A model generated the notes under the pieces. That model was not told the origin of the DNA and did not search any database. It was given only the letters and a program-made list of their open reading frames with translations. A stretch of 15,598 bases of DNA. Source: JALYIM01 sp040003205. Lineage in GTDB: Bacteria > Acidobacteriota > Terriglobia > Terriglobales > Acidobacteriaceae. The stretch is from contig JBDUDA010000041.1 in NCBI GenBank assembly GCA_040003205.1, forward strand, positions 1-15,598, given 5' to 3'. How positions within the stretch are numbered: the first letter of the stretch is position 1; each line of letters opens with the position of its first letter. A program made the position numbers and the translations under genes. Positions 1-8,152 of this stretch are shown here, piece by piece.

Positions 1-155
1 TGACAGGTTATTTTGAAATTGAGCCACTACCAATTGTTCTCAAGGTTTGCTCTTCTCATGCATTCCTGATACACAAAATAAGTGTCTGAAACCTGCGCTA
101 GTGTTCGATAGGCTGCCAGGATGACAAAATCAAGCGATTCCGGAGACGCCAGCGG

Positions 156-1331
156 ATGAGGCATCGATTTTTAGTTTTGATCACATCGACTCTGTTGCTG
201 GTTCTGCTGGGGTGTTCGACTACCAAGAAATCCGTGAATTCCGGAACTGGCTTCCTCTTCCTCGCGACCGAAGGCAACGCGTCAGTTTCCGCCTACATCG
301 TCAGTCTGAGTAACGGATCGATAAGCACCAATGGGTCCAGCATCCAGACCGGAGGCGCTCCCTCAGCGATGATCTTCGATCCCGCCGGGACTGCGCTTTT
401 CGTCTCGAGCCCGGGATCCAATTCGTTATGCAGCCAGCCTTGCGTTTCCTCCTACACGGTCAGCTCCAACGGAAGCCTCACGGGGGCCAGCATTCAAAGT
501 ACCGGAGTCGGTGTCGGTCCCGGCGGGATGGCAATTGACTCAGGCGGAAAATTTCTTTTTGTGGCGAACCAGGGGACTTTTGCCGATCCAACGTCAGGAA
601 CAGTTTCAGTTTTTTCACTTCAAGGGACCACACTATCTCCGGTCGCGGGATCACCGTTCCTGACCGAAACGCCCGGGGAAACCATCGGCACCGGTCCGAC
701 CGCGATCGCCGCCGTGGGAAATTATTTGTACGTCGCCAATAATTTTACGAACACTATTTCTGCATTTTCCTTCGATGCCAGTGGTGTATTGACGCAACTT
801 CCGACGCCTAATTACGCAACCGGAATTGCCCCCGCAGCACTGGCTGTGTCTCGGGCGGGAGGATTTCTGTACGTGGCGAATTCGGGCTCGAACAACGTCA
901 GCGCGTTTTCAGTGTGCGCGAATGCTTCCGTAACATGCACTGTCCCCGATGGAACGCTGGCGCAAATCTCCGGCTCTCCTTTTTCAGCGGGACTTAACCC
1001 AGTCTCAATTGGCGTCGATCCGGCAGCCGATTTCGTTTATGTTGCTGACCGCCAATCGAACCAACTGTCTCAATACCAGGCCAGCAGCGGAACTGGTGCT
1101 TTGTCTCCGCTCTCTCCCCCAACTGTGTCAACCGGACTGAATCCGGTGTCGGTTTCCGTTCAGCCTTTTGGTGGGTACGTGTTCGTTGCGAATAGTGGCG
1201 GAGCTACAGTTTCGACTTTCTCAGTTGGGTCTACCACCAGCGGCACGACCACTACATTTACTGGAATTCTCACTCCTGTCACCAACAGTCTCAGCACTGG
1301 CGGACAGCCATCTGCCCTGATCGCGCGCTAG
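156..1331 (+). CDS. Secreted beta-propeller lipoprotein (YVTN/lactonase-like)
   Basis: A 391-residue lipoprotein with a seven-bladed-propeller look. The N-terminus is a lipoprotein signal peptide: basic MRHR, a hydrophobic stretch to about residue 19, then the lipobox LLGC with Cys20 as the expected lipidated residue. The rest is a repeating pattern in which a hydrophobic strand (FLFVAN, YLYVAN, FLYVAN, FVYVAD, YVFVAN at about residues 133, 190, 237, 293 and 341) is followed by a T/N-V-S-x-F strand, typical of YVTN and 6-phosphogluconolactonase-like propellers. Two close cysteine pairs (92/96 and 254/261) could form disulfides outside the cytoplasm. Serine, threonine and glycine are very abundant. 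The ATG at 156 has GGAG ten bases upstream. It is probably anchored to a membrane and faces the periplasm. Ligand and function are unknown; lactonase activity should not be assumed, because these folds often serve only as scaffolds. Confidence 0.85.
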   Translation: MRHRFLVLITSTLLLVLLGCSTTKKSVNSGTGFLFLATEGNASVSAYIVSLSNGSISTNGSSIQTGGAPSAMIFDPAGTALFVSSPGSNSLCSQPCVSSYTVSSNGSLTGASIQSTGVGVGPGGMAIDSGGKFLFVANQGTFADPTSGTVSVFSLQGTTLSPVAGSPFLTETPGETIGTGPTAIAAVGNYLYVANNFTNTISAFSFDASGVLTQLPTPNYATGIAPAALAVSRAGGFLYVANSGSNNVSAFSVCANASVTCTVPDGTLAQISGSPFSAGLNPVSIGVDPAADFVYVADRQSNQLSQYQASSGTGALSPLSPPTVSTGLNPVSVSVQPFGGYVFVANSGGATVSTFSVGSTTSGTTTTFTGILTPVTNSLSTGGQPSALIAR

Positions 1332-1368
1332 GCGTCCACGCTTTCAAGACGCCGGCCACGATTGCGTC
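1331..1368 (+). terminator. Weak overlapping hairpins after the lipoprotein gene
   Basis: GGCGTC (1331-1336, sharing the last base of the stop codon) can pair with GACGCC (1348-1353). The same downstream arm can instead pair with GCGTC (1364-1368), so the two stems exclude each other. Only two T residues follow the second stem, so this is a poor intrinsic terminator. It is offered as a weak candidate because no other 3' end signal is visible before the next gene. Confidence 0.25.
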
Positions 1369-1394
1369 TTAACGGAAAGTTACCCTATAGCTTC

Positions 1395-1403
1395 TGCTAG
1401 AAT
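1395..1403 (+). promoter_or_regulatory. Candidate extended -10 promoter of the S9 peptidase gene
   Basis: TGC-TAGAAT is an extended -10 element (TGn followed by five of six TATAAT bases). No good -35 is seen at the expected distance (GAAAGT at 1375-1380), which extended -10 promoters tolerate. Transcription would begin near 1410, leaving a leader of about 20 bases before the ATG at 1431. Confidence 0.35.
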
Positions 1404-1430
1404 TTTCCTTCTCGTTCGGGACAAACTTCC

Positions 1431-3404
1431 ATGCGCATTTTCTACCTGACTATTGTCGTGTCAATTATGAGTACTTTTATCGCTGCCGAGAATTCCACCG
1501 CTGCTATTACCGATCCCAAACAGCTAGCCAGCAAGCCCAACGCGCAGGTTGAGCAAAATTCCCAGAGCTTTTCGCTCGACAAACTTTACATGACGCGGCA
1601 AGTGGGACGGCCATCCTGGTCGCCCGACGGAAAGACGATCGTGTTCGCGACCAACATCAGCGGCAGGAACAATCTGTGGCTGGTTCCGGCCCAAGGGGGA
1701 TGGCCGACTCAACTCACAATCAGCGATCAACGGCAGACTGCACCCGCCTGGTCGCCGGACAACAAATGGATTGCCTACATGTCCGACTACGACGGCGATG
1801 AACAGTGGGACATTTTTCTGGTTTCTCCGAAAGCCGGGCAGGTTGTGAATTTGACGAACACGCGCGAAATTGCCGAAGAGCACCCGAAGTGGTCGCCGGA
1901 CGGTCGTTATCTCGCGTACACCGTCAAAGCCAAGACCGCTTCTGCCTTCGAGATTGATGTCTACGACACACTCATGCGAGAGGTGAAGCACGTTACCGCT
2001 GGCACAGCTGCCGACAAGCTGAATGATAATCCCATCTGGTCACACGACGGCAAGTGGATTGCCTACACGCAAGAACAAGCCAAAGGTACGGACTCCAACA
2101 TTTTTCTGGTCGAGCTTGCGAGTGGGAAAAGCACCTTGTTGACGCCGCACGAAGGCGAACATCTATTCCGCGCTGACGACTTTTCTCCCGATGGAAAGAG
2201 GCTGCTCTGCACTTCGAACTCAGGCAATGGTTATTACAACGCTGGTCTTTTAGAAGTGGCGACCAGGAAAACCAGCTGGCTCACGAAAGATAAGTGGGAG
2301 GCACAAGGCGGCTTCTTCTCTCCCGACGGAAAACAAGTTACCTGGACCGCCAACATTGAAGGCAACAACGATATCTATCTGCACAGCCTGGTGACCGGCA
2401 AAACTAAGGCGTTGCCGATTCCGAAGGGATGGAACGAACTCGCGGGCGAACCGGCTTTCAGCCATGATGGTTCGCGCCTGCTTTACTCTCACAATGGGCC
2501 GACTGCTCCCGCGGATCTCTGGGTGCATCACCTTGCGACTGGTAAATCACAGCAAATCACACACTCGTTGGTCGCGGGGGTCCATTCCGAAGACATGGTG
2601 GAGCCGGCGTTGGTGAGTTTTCCCAGCAGCGATAACAAGTGGACCCTCTCTGCGTTCGTATATTTGCCCTACAACATGCAGCGCAATGGACAGAATGCCG
2701 CCATCGTTTATGTGCATGGAGGTCCCACATCCCAAACTGTGAATTCGTTTAATCGCTTCATTCAGCACATGGTGAATCAGGGCTACATGGTGATTGCCCC
2801 CAATTATCGCGGCTCTACCGGATATGGCAAAGACTTTCAACAGGCGAACCTTTTCGACATGGGCGGGGGCGATTTGCAGGACGTTTTGTCCGCAGCTGAA
2901 TGGGCCAAGAAAACCGGCTTTCTGGATCCGAAGAAGTTGGTGCTAATGGGCGGCAGTTACGGCGGCTATTTGACAATGATGGGAGTGACCAAGGCGCCCG
3001 AGGTTTGGGCTGCGGGCGTTCCGATTGTTCCCTTCGTCAACTGGTTCACCGAAATCAAGAATGAAGATCCGGTGCTGCAACAGAGCGATCTAGCAACCAT
3101 GGGCAACATTGAAAAGAATAAGGATTTGTATCGGGACCGATCGCCGATTTTTTTCGTGGACGCGATTAAAGCCCCGCTGCTGCTGTTAGCGGGAGGTAAC
3201 GATCCGCGATGTCCGAAGAGCGAAGCCCAGCAAGTAGTAGACGCGATAACAAAACGCGGTGGAGTCGCGGAATACAAGGTTTATGAGAATGAGGGACACG
3301 GTTTCGCGCGAGTGGAAAATCAGATCGATGCCTACCGGCGAGTTGCGGACTTTGTGAAATCGCACGTCCCCCCTGCAAAGTGTGGATGCTCACTTGACGA
3401 GTAA
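1431..3404 (+). CDS. S9 family (prolyl oligopeptidase/acylaminoacyl-peptidase type) serine peptidase
   Basis: A 657-residue exported serine peptidase. A signal peptide occupies about residues 1-19, hydrophobic and ending near FIAAE. Residues about 60-400 form a beta-propeller of roughly seven PD40/TolB-like repeats (WSPDGK, WSPDNK, WSPDGR, WSHDGK, FSPDGK twice, FSHDGS). This type of propeller screens access to the active site so that only peptides or unfolded chains enter. The C-terminal alpha/beta-hydrolase domain carries the oxyanion motif HGGP at 429-432, then YRGSTGYG, the nucleophile elbow GGSYGGY with Ser509, Asp591 in GGNDPRC, and His623 in EGHGF. The triad is therefore complete and the length is usual for family S9. 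It probably degrades peptides in the periplasm. The exact subfamily (dipeptidyl peptidase or acylaminoacyl peptidase) cannot be fixed from motifs alone. Its last 15 bp overlap the convergent hemD gene. Confidence 0.93.
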   Translation: MRIFYLTIVVSIMSTFIAAENSTAAITDPKQLASKPNAQVEQNSQSFSLDKLYMTRQVGRPSWSPDGKTIVFATNISGRNNLWLVPAQGGWPTQLTISDQRQTAPAWSPDNKWIAYMSDYDGDEQWDIFLVSPKAGQVVNLTNTREIAEEHPKWSPDGRYLAYTVKAKTASAFEIDVYDTLMREVKHVTAGTAADKLNDNPIWSHDGKWIAYTQEQAKGTDSNIFLVELASGKSTLLTPHEGEHLFRADDFSPDGKRLLCTSNSGNGYYNAGLLEVATRKTSWLTKDKWEAQGGFFSPDGKQVTWTANIEGNNDIYLHSLVTGKTKALPIPKGWNELAGEPAFSHDGSRLLYSHNGPTAPADLWVHHLATGKSQQITHSLVAGVHSEDMVEPALVSFPSSDNKWTLSAFVYLPYNMQRNGQNAAIVYVHGGPTSQTVNSFNRFIQHMVNQGYMVIAPNYRGSTGYGKDFQQANLFDMGGGDLQDVLSAAEWAKKTGFLDPKKLVLMGGSYGGYLTMMGVTKAPEVWAAGVPIVPFVNWFTEIKNEDPVLQQSDLATMGNIEKNKDLYRDRSPIFFVDAIKAPLLLLAGGNDPRCPKSEAQQVVDAITKRGGVAEYKVYENEGHGFARVENQIDAYRRVADFVKSHVPPAKCGCSLDE

Positions 3405-4220
3405 ATTCCTCGCGTTCTCGATGGCCCTCACCAGCCCGGGAACGTCGTATTCATGCGCTTCGATATCAACCGAAAGTCCCATCTCGCGAAGCGTGGCTGA
3501 AGTGATTGGCCCGATGGAGGCGAGTTTGATCCCCTTCAGTTGTTTTTTGACCTCCAAGGCCGCTGGCTCGTGAGACGCGTGCAATAACGCTACGAAATTC
3601 TTTACCGTCGAGGAACTGGTGAAAGTAATCACACCGGGACGCAGCTCGGGGTCCAGAATTATTTCCCTCAATCTCGTGCGCGAGCTGGCCGGGACCACGG
3701 TTTCATACGCTTCCACTACATCCACTTCCGCGCCCAATTTCCGCAATTCATCGGGGATGACGTCGCGCGCGACCCTGGCCCTGGCCAGCAAGACTCGCTT
3801 TCCCCTGATGAGAGTGCGCAATTCGTCTACCACCGCTTCGGCGACGTAGCGTTTGGGAATCACGTCCACTGTGATCCCGTGATTTTCTACTGCCTTCTTC
3901 GTTGCTGGTCCGATGGCGGCAATTTTCAGATGGTTTGGCGGGGCGACGCGGAGTTTTGCCAGACGGTTCCAGAAGGCATCTACTCCATTCACGCTCGTGA
4001 GGATCAGCCAGTCATAACGATTGAGATTGCGGATCGCATCATCTAATGGATGCTGAGAACGGGGCGGTTGAATCTCGATGAATGGGATTTCTATCACGTC
4101 GGCGCCCAACTCACGTAGCCGCGAAGAAAGGGCGCTCGCCTGGTGCCGCGCGCGTCCTACAAGGACTCTGACGCCGCTCAAATTTAGGGCATTTGCGGAA
4201 GGCAACGCACTTTTTGTCAT
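3390..4220 (-). CDS. hemD: Uroporphyrinogen-III synthase
   Basis: A 276-residue cytosolic enzyme that closes hydroxymethylbilane to uroporphyrinogen III with inversion of ring D, the branch point to haem, sirohaem and corrinoids. HemD is poorly conserved, but the two-domain pattern is clear: VRVLVGRAR near the start, GADVIEIPFIEI, LILTSVNGVDAFW, AAIGPATKKAVE, then the second domain with GKRVLLARA, VVEAYETV, ITFTSSSTVKNF and LASIGPITSATLREMG, a classic HemD signature. It starts at an ATG six bases after the hemC stop. No clear Shine-Dalgarno sequence is visible, which suggests translation coupled to hemC. It is the last gene of the unit, and its 3' end overlaps the convergent peptidase gene by 15 bp. 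Confidence 0.93.
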   Translation of the reverse strand: MTKSALPSANALNLSGVRVLVGRARHQASALSSRLRELGADVIEIPFIEIQPPRSQHPLDDAIRNLNRYDWLILTSVNGVDAFWNRLAKLRVAPPNHLKIAAIGPATKKAVENHGITVDVIPKRYVAEAVVDELRTLIRGKRVLLARARVARDVIPDELRKLGAEVDVVEAYETVVPASSRTRLREIILDPELRPGVITFTSSSTVKNFVALLHASHEPAALEVKKQLKGIKLASIGPITSATLREMGLSVDIEAHEYDVPGLVRAIENARNLLVK

Positions 4221-4226
4221 TGAAGT

Positions 4227-5147
4227 TTAGGTTGCGCTTCGTCCATAAACTTCGTCGAGGATTGCGCTCCCGCCCCGCTGAAGCAACTTCTCCGCCAGTT
4301 CCTCGCCGAGGGCAACAGGATCGGAGCCGCTTCCTCGTTCGCGCAATATTTTTGTACCGTCGGCACGCGCGACCACTCCGGTCAGTTGCAGCACGCCATT
4401 CAGGACTTCCGCCAAGGCCCCTATCGGCACCTGGCATCCGCCGCCCATTCGGTTGAGGAGGGCGCGTTCACAAGTGGTGGTGGCCCGCGTGGTGGCATCA
4501 TCCAAAAAATCCAGATGCTGTTTAATGGCGGAATCGCCCGCCCGAATTTCAATCGCCAGCGCTCCCTGCCCGGCAGCCGGACACATCATCTGTGCGGGAA
4601 TGATCTGCTTCACGTATTCGGTTCTTCCCAGACGATTGACGCCGGCGGCGGCCAGGATAATGGCGTCGTATTTCGCTGCTTCCAGTTTTCGGAGCCGGGT
4701 GTCCACATTTCCTCTCACCGGTTGAATATCCAGGTCCGGGCGAAATCCCTTAAGTTGAGCGCACCTGCGCAGGCTGCTGGTTCCCACGCGCGCCTCCTGC
4801 GGCAGTTCCGCGATGGAGGCGTACCGCAAAGAGCAAAATACGTCTCGGGGATCTTCTCTCTGCGGCACCGCGGCAATTTCAAAGCCGGCCGTGAGTTCCG
4901 TAGGCAAATCTTTGAGACTATGCACAGCCAAATCCACGCTGCCTTCGGCCAGGGCCTCTTCGATTTCTTTAGTGAACATTCCCTTAGTACCCACGTTCAC
5001 GAGCGCTACATTCGTGATCTTGTCGCCCGTGGTTTTGATCACCTCGATGACAACGTCATGCCCGCAGTCCCGGAGCAACGTAGCAATGTGGTTGGCTTGC
5101 CAGAGCGCTAACTGCGAACCTCGCGAACCGATGCGCAGGTGTGCCAC
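4227..5147 (-). CDS. hemC: Porphobilinogen deaminase (hydroxymethylbilane synthase)
   Basis: A 306-residue cytosolic enzyme that polymerises four porphobilinogens into hydroxymethylbilane. The start is unmistakable (LRIGSRGSQLALWQAN), followed by VHSLKDLPTE with the catalytic Asp80, the arginine-rich substrate region VGTSSLRRCAQ (121-131), VRGNVDTRLRKL, and GGGCQVPIGA, in which Cys238 should carry the dipyrromethane cofactor. The length is normal. The start codon is GTG at 5147, sharing its G with the hemA stop (TAGTG), with GGAG eleven bases upstream inside hemA; a one-base overlap implies termination-reinitiation coupling. A 241-aa open frame on the opposite strand is only a shadow of this gene. 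Confidence 0.97.
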   Translation of the reverse strand: MAHLRIGSRGSQLALWQANHIATLLRDCGHDVVIEVIKTTGDKITNVALVNVGTKGMFTKEIEEALAEGSVDLAVHSLKDLPTELTAGFEIAAVPQREDPRDVFCSLRYASIAELPQEARVGTSSLRRCAQLKGFRPDLDIQPVRGNVDTRLRKLEAAKYDAIILAAAGVNRLGRTEYVKQIIPAQMMCPAAGQGALAIEIRAGDSAIKQHLDFLDDATTRATTTCERALLNRMGGGCQVPIGALAEVLNGVLQLTGVVARADGTKILRERGSGSDPVALGEELAEKLLQRGGSAILDEVYGRSAT

Positions 5148-6445
5148 TACTTATGCGTCTCCGAATGTTCGTCCGTTTGCGAAATCTTCCGCTCCTCAAG
5201 ATTGAAGATGCGGCGAAAGACGTCAATCAAGGTCGTGGACTCAGCATCCTTCGCGGCGGTCTTCAGCGCTCGTATGGGCGTGTGCATGATTTTATTCACA
5301 ATGCCGCGAGTAAGCGTCTCAATGGCGAGTTCCTGCTCCGCAGAGAGACTGCCCAACCTTCCACGTACGCGATCAATCTCGGCCTGGCGAATGGCTTCAA
5401 TATGATCTTGAAATGACACGATTGTAGGCACGACCTCGAGAGTGTGCAGACGGGTCTGGAAGCGTTCCACTTCGCTCTCGACAATCTCTTCGGCGCGCTG
5501 CGCCTCCTTGCGGCGATCGGCGATATGCTCGGAAGCGGCCTGCTGCAAATCGTCAATGTCGTAAACAAAGATTCCGTCGAGTTTATTCATCTCCGGATCC
5601 ACGTCGCGTGGCACCGCAATATCAATAAAAAACATAGGACGATTCTTGCGGCGGCTTAGGAACATCTCTCCATGCTCGCGGCGAAAGATGGCGCGAGGAG
5701 AGCCAGTTGCGGTAATTACGATATCGGCCTGATCGCAGTGATCGTAAAGCTGTTCGAAGTAAATCGCTTTGCCGTTAAATTTGTTAGCCAACTGTAGCGC
5801 GCGGTCGTGGGTTCGGCTGGCAACGAAGATTGACTCAGCGCCGTGTGCGAGCAGATGACGCGCGGCGAGTTCGCTCATCTTGCCCGCTCCCACCAGGCAG
5901 ACCTGCTTGCCGGCCAGCGATCCAAAAATCTTTTTGGCCAATTCGACTGCCACGGAAGCGATCGAGACCGATGACGCTCCAATAGAGGTTTCGGTGCGCA
6001 CACGCTTAGCGACCGAGAAGGCGCGCGTGAGCAGCAGGTCCAGATGAGAATGAGCCGCTCCCAAAGCTCGGGCCGTTGCGTAAGCCTCTTTGACCTGGCC
6101 GAGAATTTGCGGCTCTCCGAGTACCATGGAATCAAGACTGGAGGCGACGCGAAACAAGTGCTTTACCGCCGCACGCTCGCTGTACTCGTAAAGCAGCGGC
6201 TCATACGCTGCCGGTTCCAGGGAAAAATAATCGTGAAAAAATCCTCGCAAATCGGTGTGGCCGTTCTTCGTGTGCGCCAGGACTTCCACGCGATTACAGG
6301 TACATAGAATCAATCCCTCGGCCACACCGGGATATTCCACCAGACGCTTCAGCGCTTCGGAGAGTCGTGAATCCGGGATATCAAGACGCTCGCGCACCTC
6401 CACCGGCGCACTCTTATGGTTCACGCCGATGAGTTGGAACTTCAT
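5147..6445 (-). CDS. hemA: Glutamyl-tRNA reductase
   Basis: A 432-residue enzyme that reduces the glutamate of Glu-tRNA(Glu) to glutamate-1-semialdehyde with NADPH, the first committed step of C5-pathway haem synthesis. Seen: N-terminal LIGVNHKSAPVEVRE, catalytic Cys50 in LCTCNRVE, VLGEPQILGQVKEAY (108-122), the NADPH-binding glycine motif LVGAGKMSE (184-192), FIDIAVPRDVDP, and the C-terminal helical dimerisation domain (about 330-415). The frame stays open to 6595, but the ATG at 6445 gives the conserved N-terminus and overlaps the stop of the upstream gene in the four-base pattern ATGA, so 6445 is chosen. HemA is the usual control point of the pathway; no haem-responsive element is visible in the DNA. 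It is transcribed with the CcsA/HemX-like gene, hemC and hemD. Confidence 0.97.
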   Translation of the reverse strand: MKFQLIGVNHKSAPVEVRERLDIPDSRLSEALKRLVEYPGVAEGLILCTCNRVEVLAHTKNGHTDLRGFFHDYFSLEPAAYEPLLYEYSERAAVKHLFRVASSLDSMVLGEPQILGQVKEAYATARALGAAHSHLDLLLTRAFSVAKRVRTETSIGASSVSIASVAVELAKKIFGSLAGKQVCLVGAGKMSELAARHLLAHGAESIFVASRTHDRALQLANKFNGKAIYFEQLYDHCDQADIVITATGSPRAIFRREHGEMFLSRRKNRPMFFIDIAVPRDVDPEMNKLDGIFVYDIDDLQQAASEHIADRRKEAQRAEEIVESEVERFQTRLHTLEVVPTIVSFQDHIEAIRQAEIDRVRGRLGSLSAEQELAIETLTRGIVNKIMHTPIRALKTAAKDAESTTLIDVFRRIFNLEERKISQTDEHSETHK

Positions 6446-7254
6446 GACTGGACGAACCTGTGAATCGCACTGAAATAGTTCGCCGACCACGCGACCACCG
6501 CCGCAACGAATGCGCCTGTAGCTAGGTAGGCGGCTCGCCGGCCGCGCCAGCCCGCATTCCAGCGGGTATAGAGCATGACCATATAAACCAGCCACATCAA
6601 TATCGAAAGCAGAATCTTAGGGTCGAGAAAATCCACGCGGCCAAAAGTGGCTTGCGCGACCACGACTCCAGCTATCAATCCCAGGGTCATGAAGGGAAAA
6701 CCCAGCAGCAGCGAGCGGTATCCGATTTCGTCGATGACTTCAAGCGCGGGCAGGCGCGATTTCATGCTGCCTGCCTGCTTCGATTTCAGCCTTCGTTCCT
6801 GGATCAGGTAGAGCAAGCTCGCGCCGAAGCTAATGAACAGCGCGGCGTAGCCGGCAAAAATAAGCGTGATGTGAGCAAACAGCCACCCCGTGCGCAGGCC
6901 GGAAGCGAGAAAAAAGGGTTGCTGGCGCGTTGCCGCAAAAAAAGTGAGCACGAAGACGAGCGGAAAAGCCACAATCCCCGGCGACGTGGTGCGGTACACC
7001 GCGAACACAATCATGAATGCCGCCATGACAAAAAGGGCAAGAAATGACTCTGGGTTATGCACTACCGTTAGCGTGAGTTGGTGCGAGAGTAGAACCGCAT
7101 CGCACAGCGAAACGAACTGGAAGACCATGCCCAGGCTCATTGCGGGGAAGGCGAAGCGGTTCAGTAGGCCGCTGCTTCGCGTGAGGGCCAGTAAGGCAGA
7201 GATCAGCCCCACTGCGTAAAAGCACAAGGCCACTCTTAACCACAGTATGGGCAT
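6442..7254 (-). CDS. CcsA/HemX-like eight-helix membrane protein, first gene of the hem operon
   Basis: About 270 residues with roughly eight hydrophobic segments (about 4-24, 37-57, 71-87, 93-109, 124-151, 182-202, 214-230, 240-260). It matches the cytochrome c assembly family CcsA/ResC/HemX: GWLFAHITLIFAGYAALF with His128, a DPK followed by MWLVY, and GWRGRRAAYLA before the last helix. The tryptophan-rich WWD haem-handling loop is degenerate: between residues 197 and 213 the sequence around FGRVDFLDPK keeps the DPK but lacks the tryptophans. With its place directly before hemA, this favours a HemX-type role (in Bacillus subtilis HemX lowers HemA levels) over a working cytochrome c haem lyase, but that is inference. 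The ATG at 7254 is chosen because LWLRVAL normally follows the start closely. A TTG at 7275 would add seven residues. Neither has a clear Shine-Dalgarno sequence. Confidence 0.85.
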   Translation of the reverse strand: MPILWLRVALCFYAVGLISALLALTRSSGLLNRFAFPAMSLGMVFQFVSLCDAVLLSHQLTLTVVHNPESFLALFVMAAFMIVFAVYRTTSPGIVAFPLVFVLTFFAATRQQPFFLASGLRTGWLFAHITLIFAGYAALFISFGASLLYLIQERRLKSKQAGSMKSRLPALEVIDEIGYRSLLLGFPFMTLGLIAGVVVAQATFGRVDFLDPKILLSILMWLVYMVMLYTRWNAGWRGRRAAYLATGAFVAAVVAWSANYFSAIHRFVQS

Positions 7255-7297
7255 ATTAATCGAAGGCCGGCTCAATAGCCTGCGGCCGTTCGCAATG

Positions 7298-7326
7298 ATT
7301 ATAGTCTGCCTTGAGGCAGGTGCAGT
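7298..7326 (-). promoter_or_regulatory. Candidate promoter of the hem operon with a dyad in the spacer
   Basis: On the minus strand a perfect TATAAT occupies 7298-7303. The -35 position at 17-bp spacing (7321-7326) reads ACTGCA, a poor match, so an activator or other help may be needed. The spacer contains an inverted repeat, CTGCC-TCAA-GGCAG on the minus strand (7306-7319), lying where a repressor would block RNA polymerase. Transcription would start near 7291, about 37 bases before the ATG at 7254. Confidence 0.45.
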
Positions 7327-7383
7327 GGAGGTGTTGCCTGCAAATAGACCAATGCCGTCTTTAGAAGCGGAGCTGTGCGCCCA

Positions 7384-8046
7384 TCAGCTCCCCCCAGACT
7401 TGAGCACGTCGCAAAGCAGTTTGGTATCGTCCGAAATGATCCCATCCACCTGCCAGGACGCGAGCCGCAGCATGGTGTCTCGGTCGTTGACCGTCCACGC
7501 GAAGATTTTGCGATTCGTGCTATGGACTTCTTCGACCAATTTCTGATCAATCAGCTCTTTTTCCGCTACAACGTAGTCCACCGGCAATTTCCGCCAAGAT
7601 GCCAATTGCGCCGGCTTTTCACAGATGACTCCCACGGGAACGGACGCGCTGCGAGCTTTCTGTTCCATGATCACTTCAATCAGAAAGGAAGAAACCAAGT
7701 AGTCCTGGTCAATCTCATGCTGGCGAAGTTCCGATAAAACCGTGGTCTCAATGCCCGCAACTTTTAATTCGATATCCAGGAAAGCGCGATGATGGAAGTT
7801 GCGGCAAACGTCAGCGAATTCGAGAAGATCGTCCAGTTGTCTACGTTTAGAAGCGGAGATTTTTATGCCGCCGACCTTCGGATCGTGGCATACCACTGGT
7901 TGTCCGTCATGGGTCCGGCGCAGGTCGAACTCAAATCCGTCGCAGCCATGCTGAAGCGCTAGGTCGAAGGCCGCCAGAGTGTTTTCGCCCACGGACGCCA
8001 GCGAGCGGCTTCCCCGATGCCCCAGAAGTAGAGGTCGTTCCCCCAT
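7384..8046 (-). CDS. Glycerophosphodiester phosphodiesterase (GDPD family)
   Basis: A 220-residue TIM-barrel phosphodiesterase that hydrolyses glycerophosphodiesters to glycerol-3-phosphate and an alcohol, recycling phospholipid headgroups. Active-site features are present: LGHRG (His10, Arg11), GENTLAAFDLAL (Glu21, Asn22), FEFDLRRTHDGQPVVCHDP (Glu39, Asp41, His54), then LDIELK, and WTVND followed by VDGIISDD near the end. No signal peptide is visible, so it is probably cytosolic. The frame is open to a GTG at 8118, but homology begins at LLLGHRG, so the ATG at 8046 is chosen. A GTG at 8052, eight bases after AGGG, is an equally reasonable start. It may be the last gene of a unit beginning with bshC. 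Confidence 0.9.
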   Translation of the reverse strand: MGERPLLLGHRGSRSLASVGENTLAAFDLALQHGCDGFEFDLRRTHDGQPVVCHDPKVGGIKISASKRRQLDDLLEFADVCRNFHHRAFLDIELKVAGIETTVLSELRQHEIDQDYLVSSFLIEVIMEQKARSASVPVGVICEKPAQLASWRKLPVDYVVAEKELIDQKLVEEVHSTNRKIFAWTVNDRDTMLRLASWQVDGIISDDTKLLCDVLKSGGS

Positions 8047-8152
8047 CACCACAAGTCTAGCCCTGAATTTGTTCGGGAATTTTGCACAGAAGTGCAATTC
8101 GCAGGCGGGTATTAGCACAATAGCAAAGCAGGCAATCCGCCCATTCAGGCAA

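Noticed and set aside
4386..5111. 241-aa open frame on the plus strand
   Set aside because: It lies wholly opposite hemC, which has every family motif. Its translation has no recognisable domain, so it is a codon-bias shadow.
6446..6595. 50-residue N-terminal extension of HemA
   Set aside because: It would overlap the upstream membrane protein gene by about 150 bp. The conserved N-terminus begins at the ATG at 6445, in an ATGA overlap.
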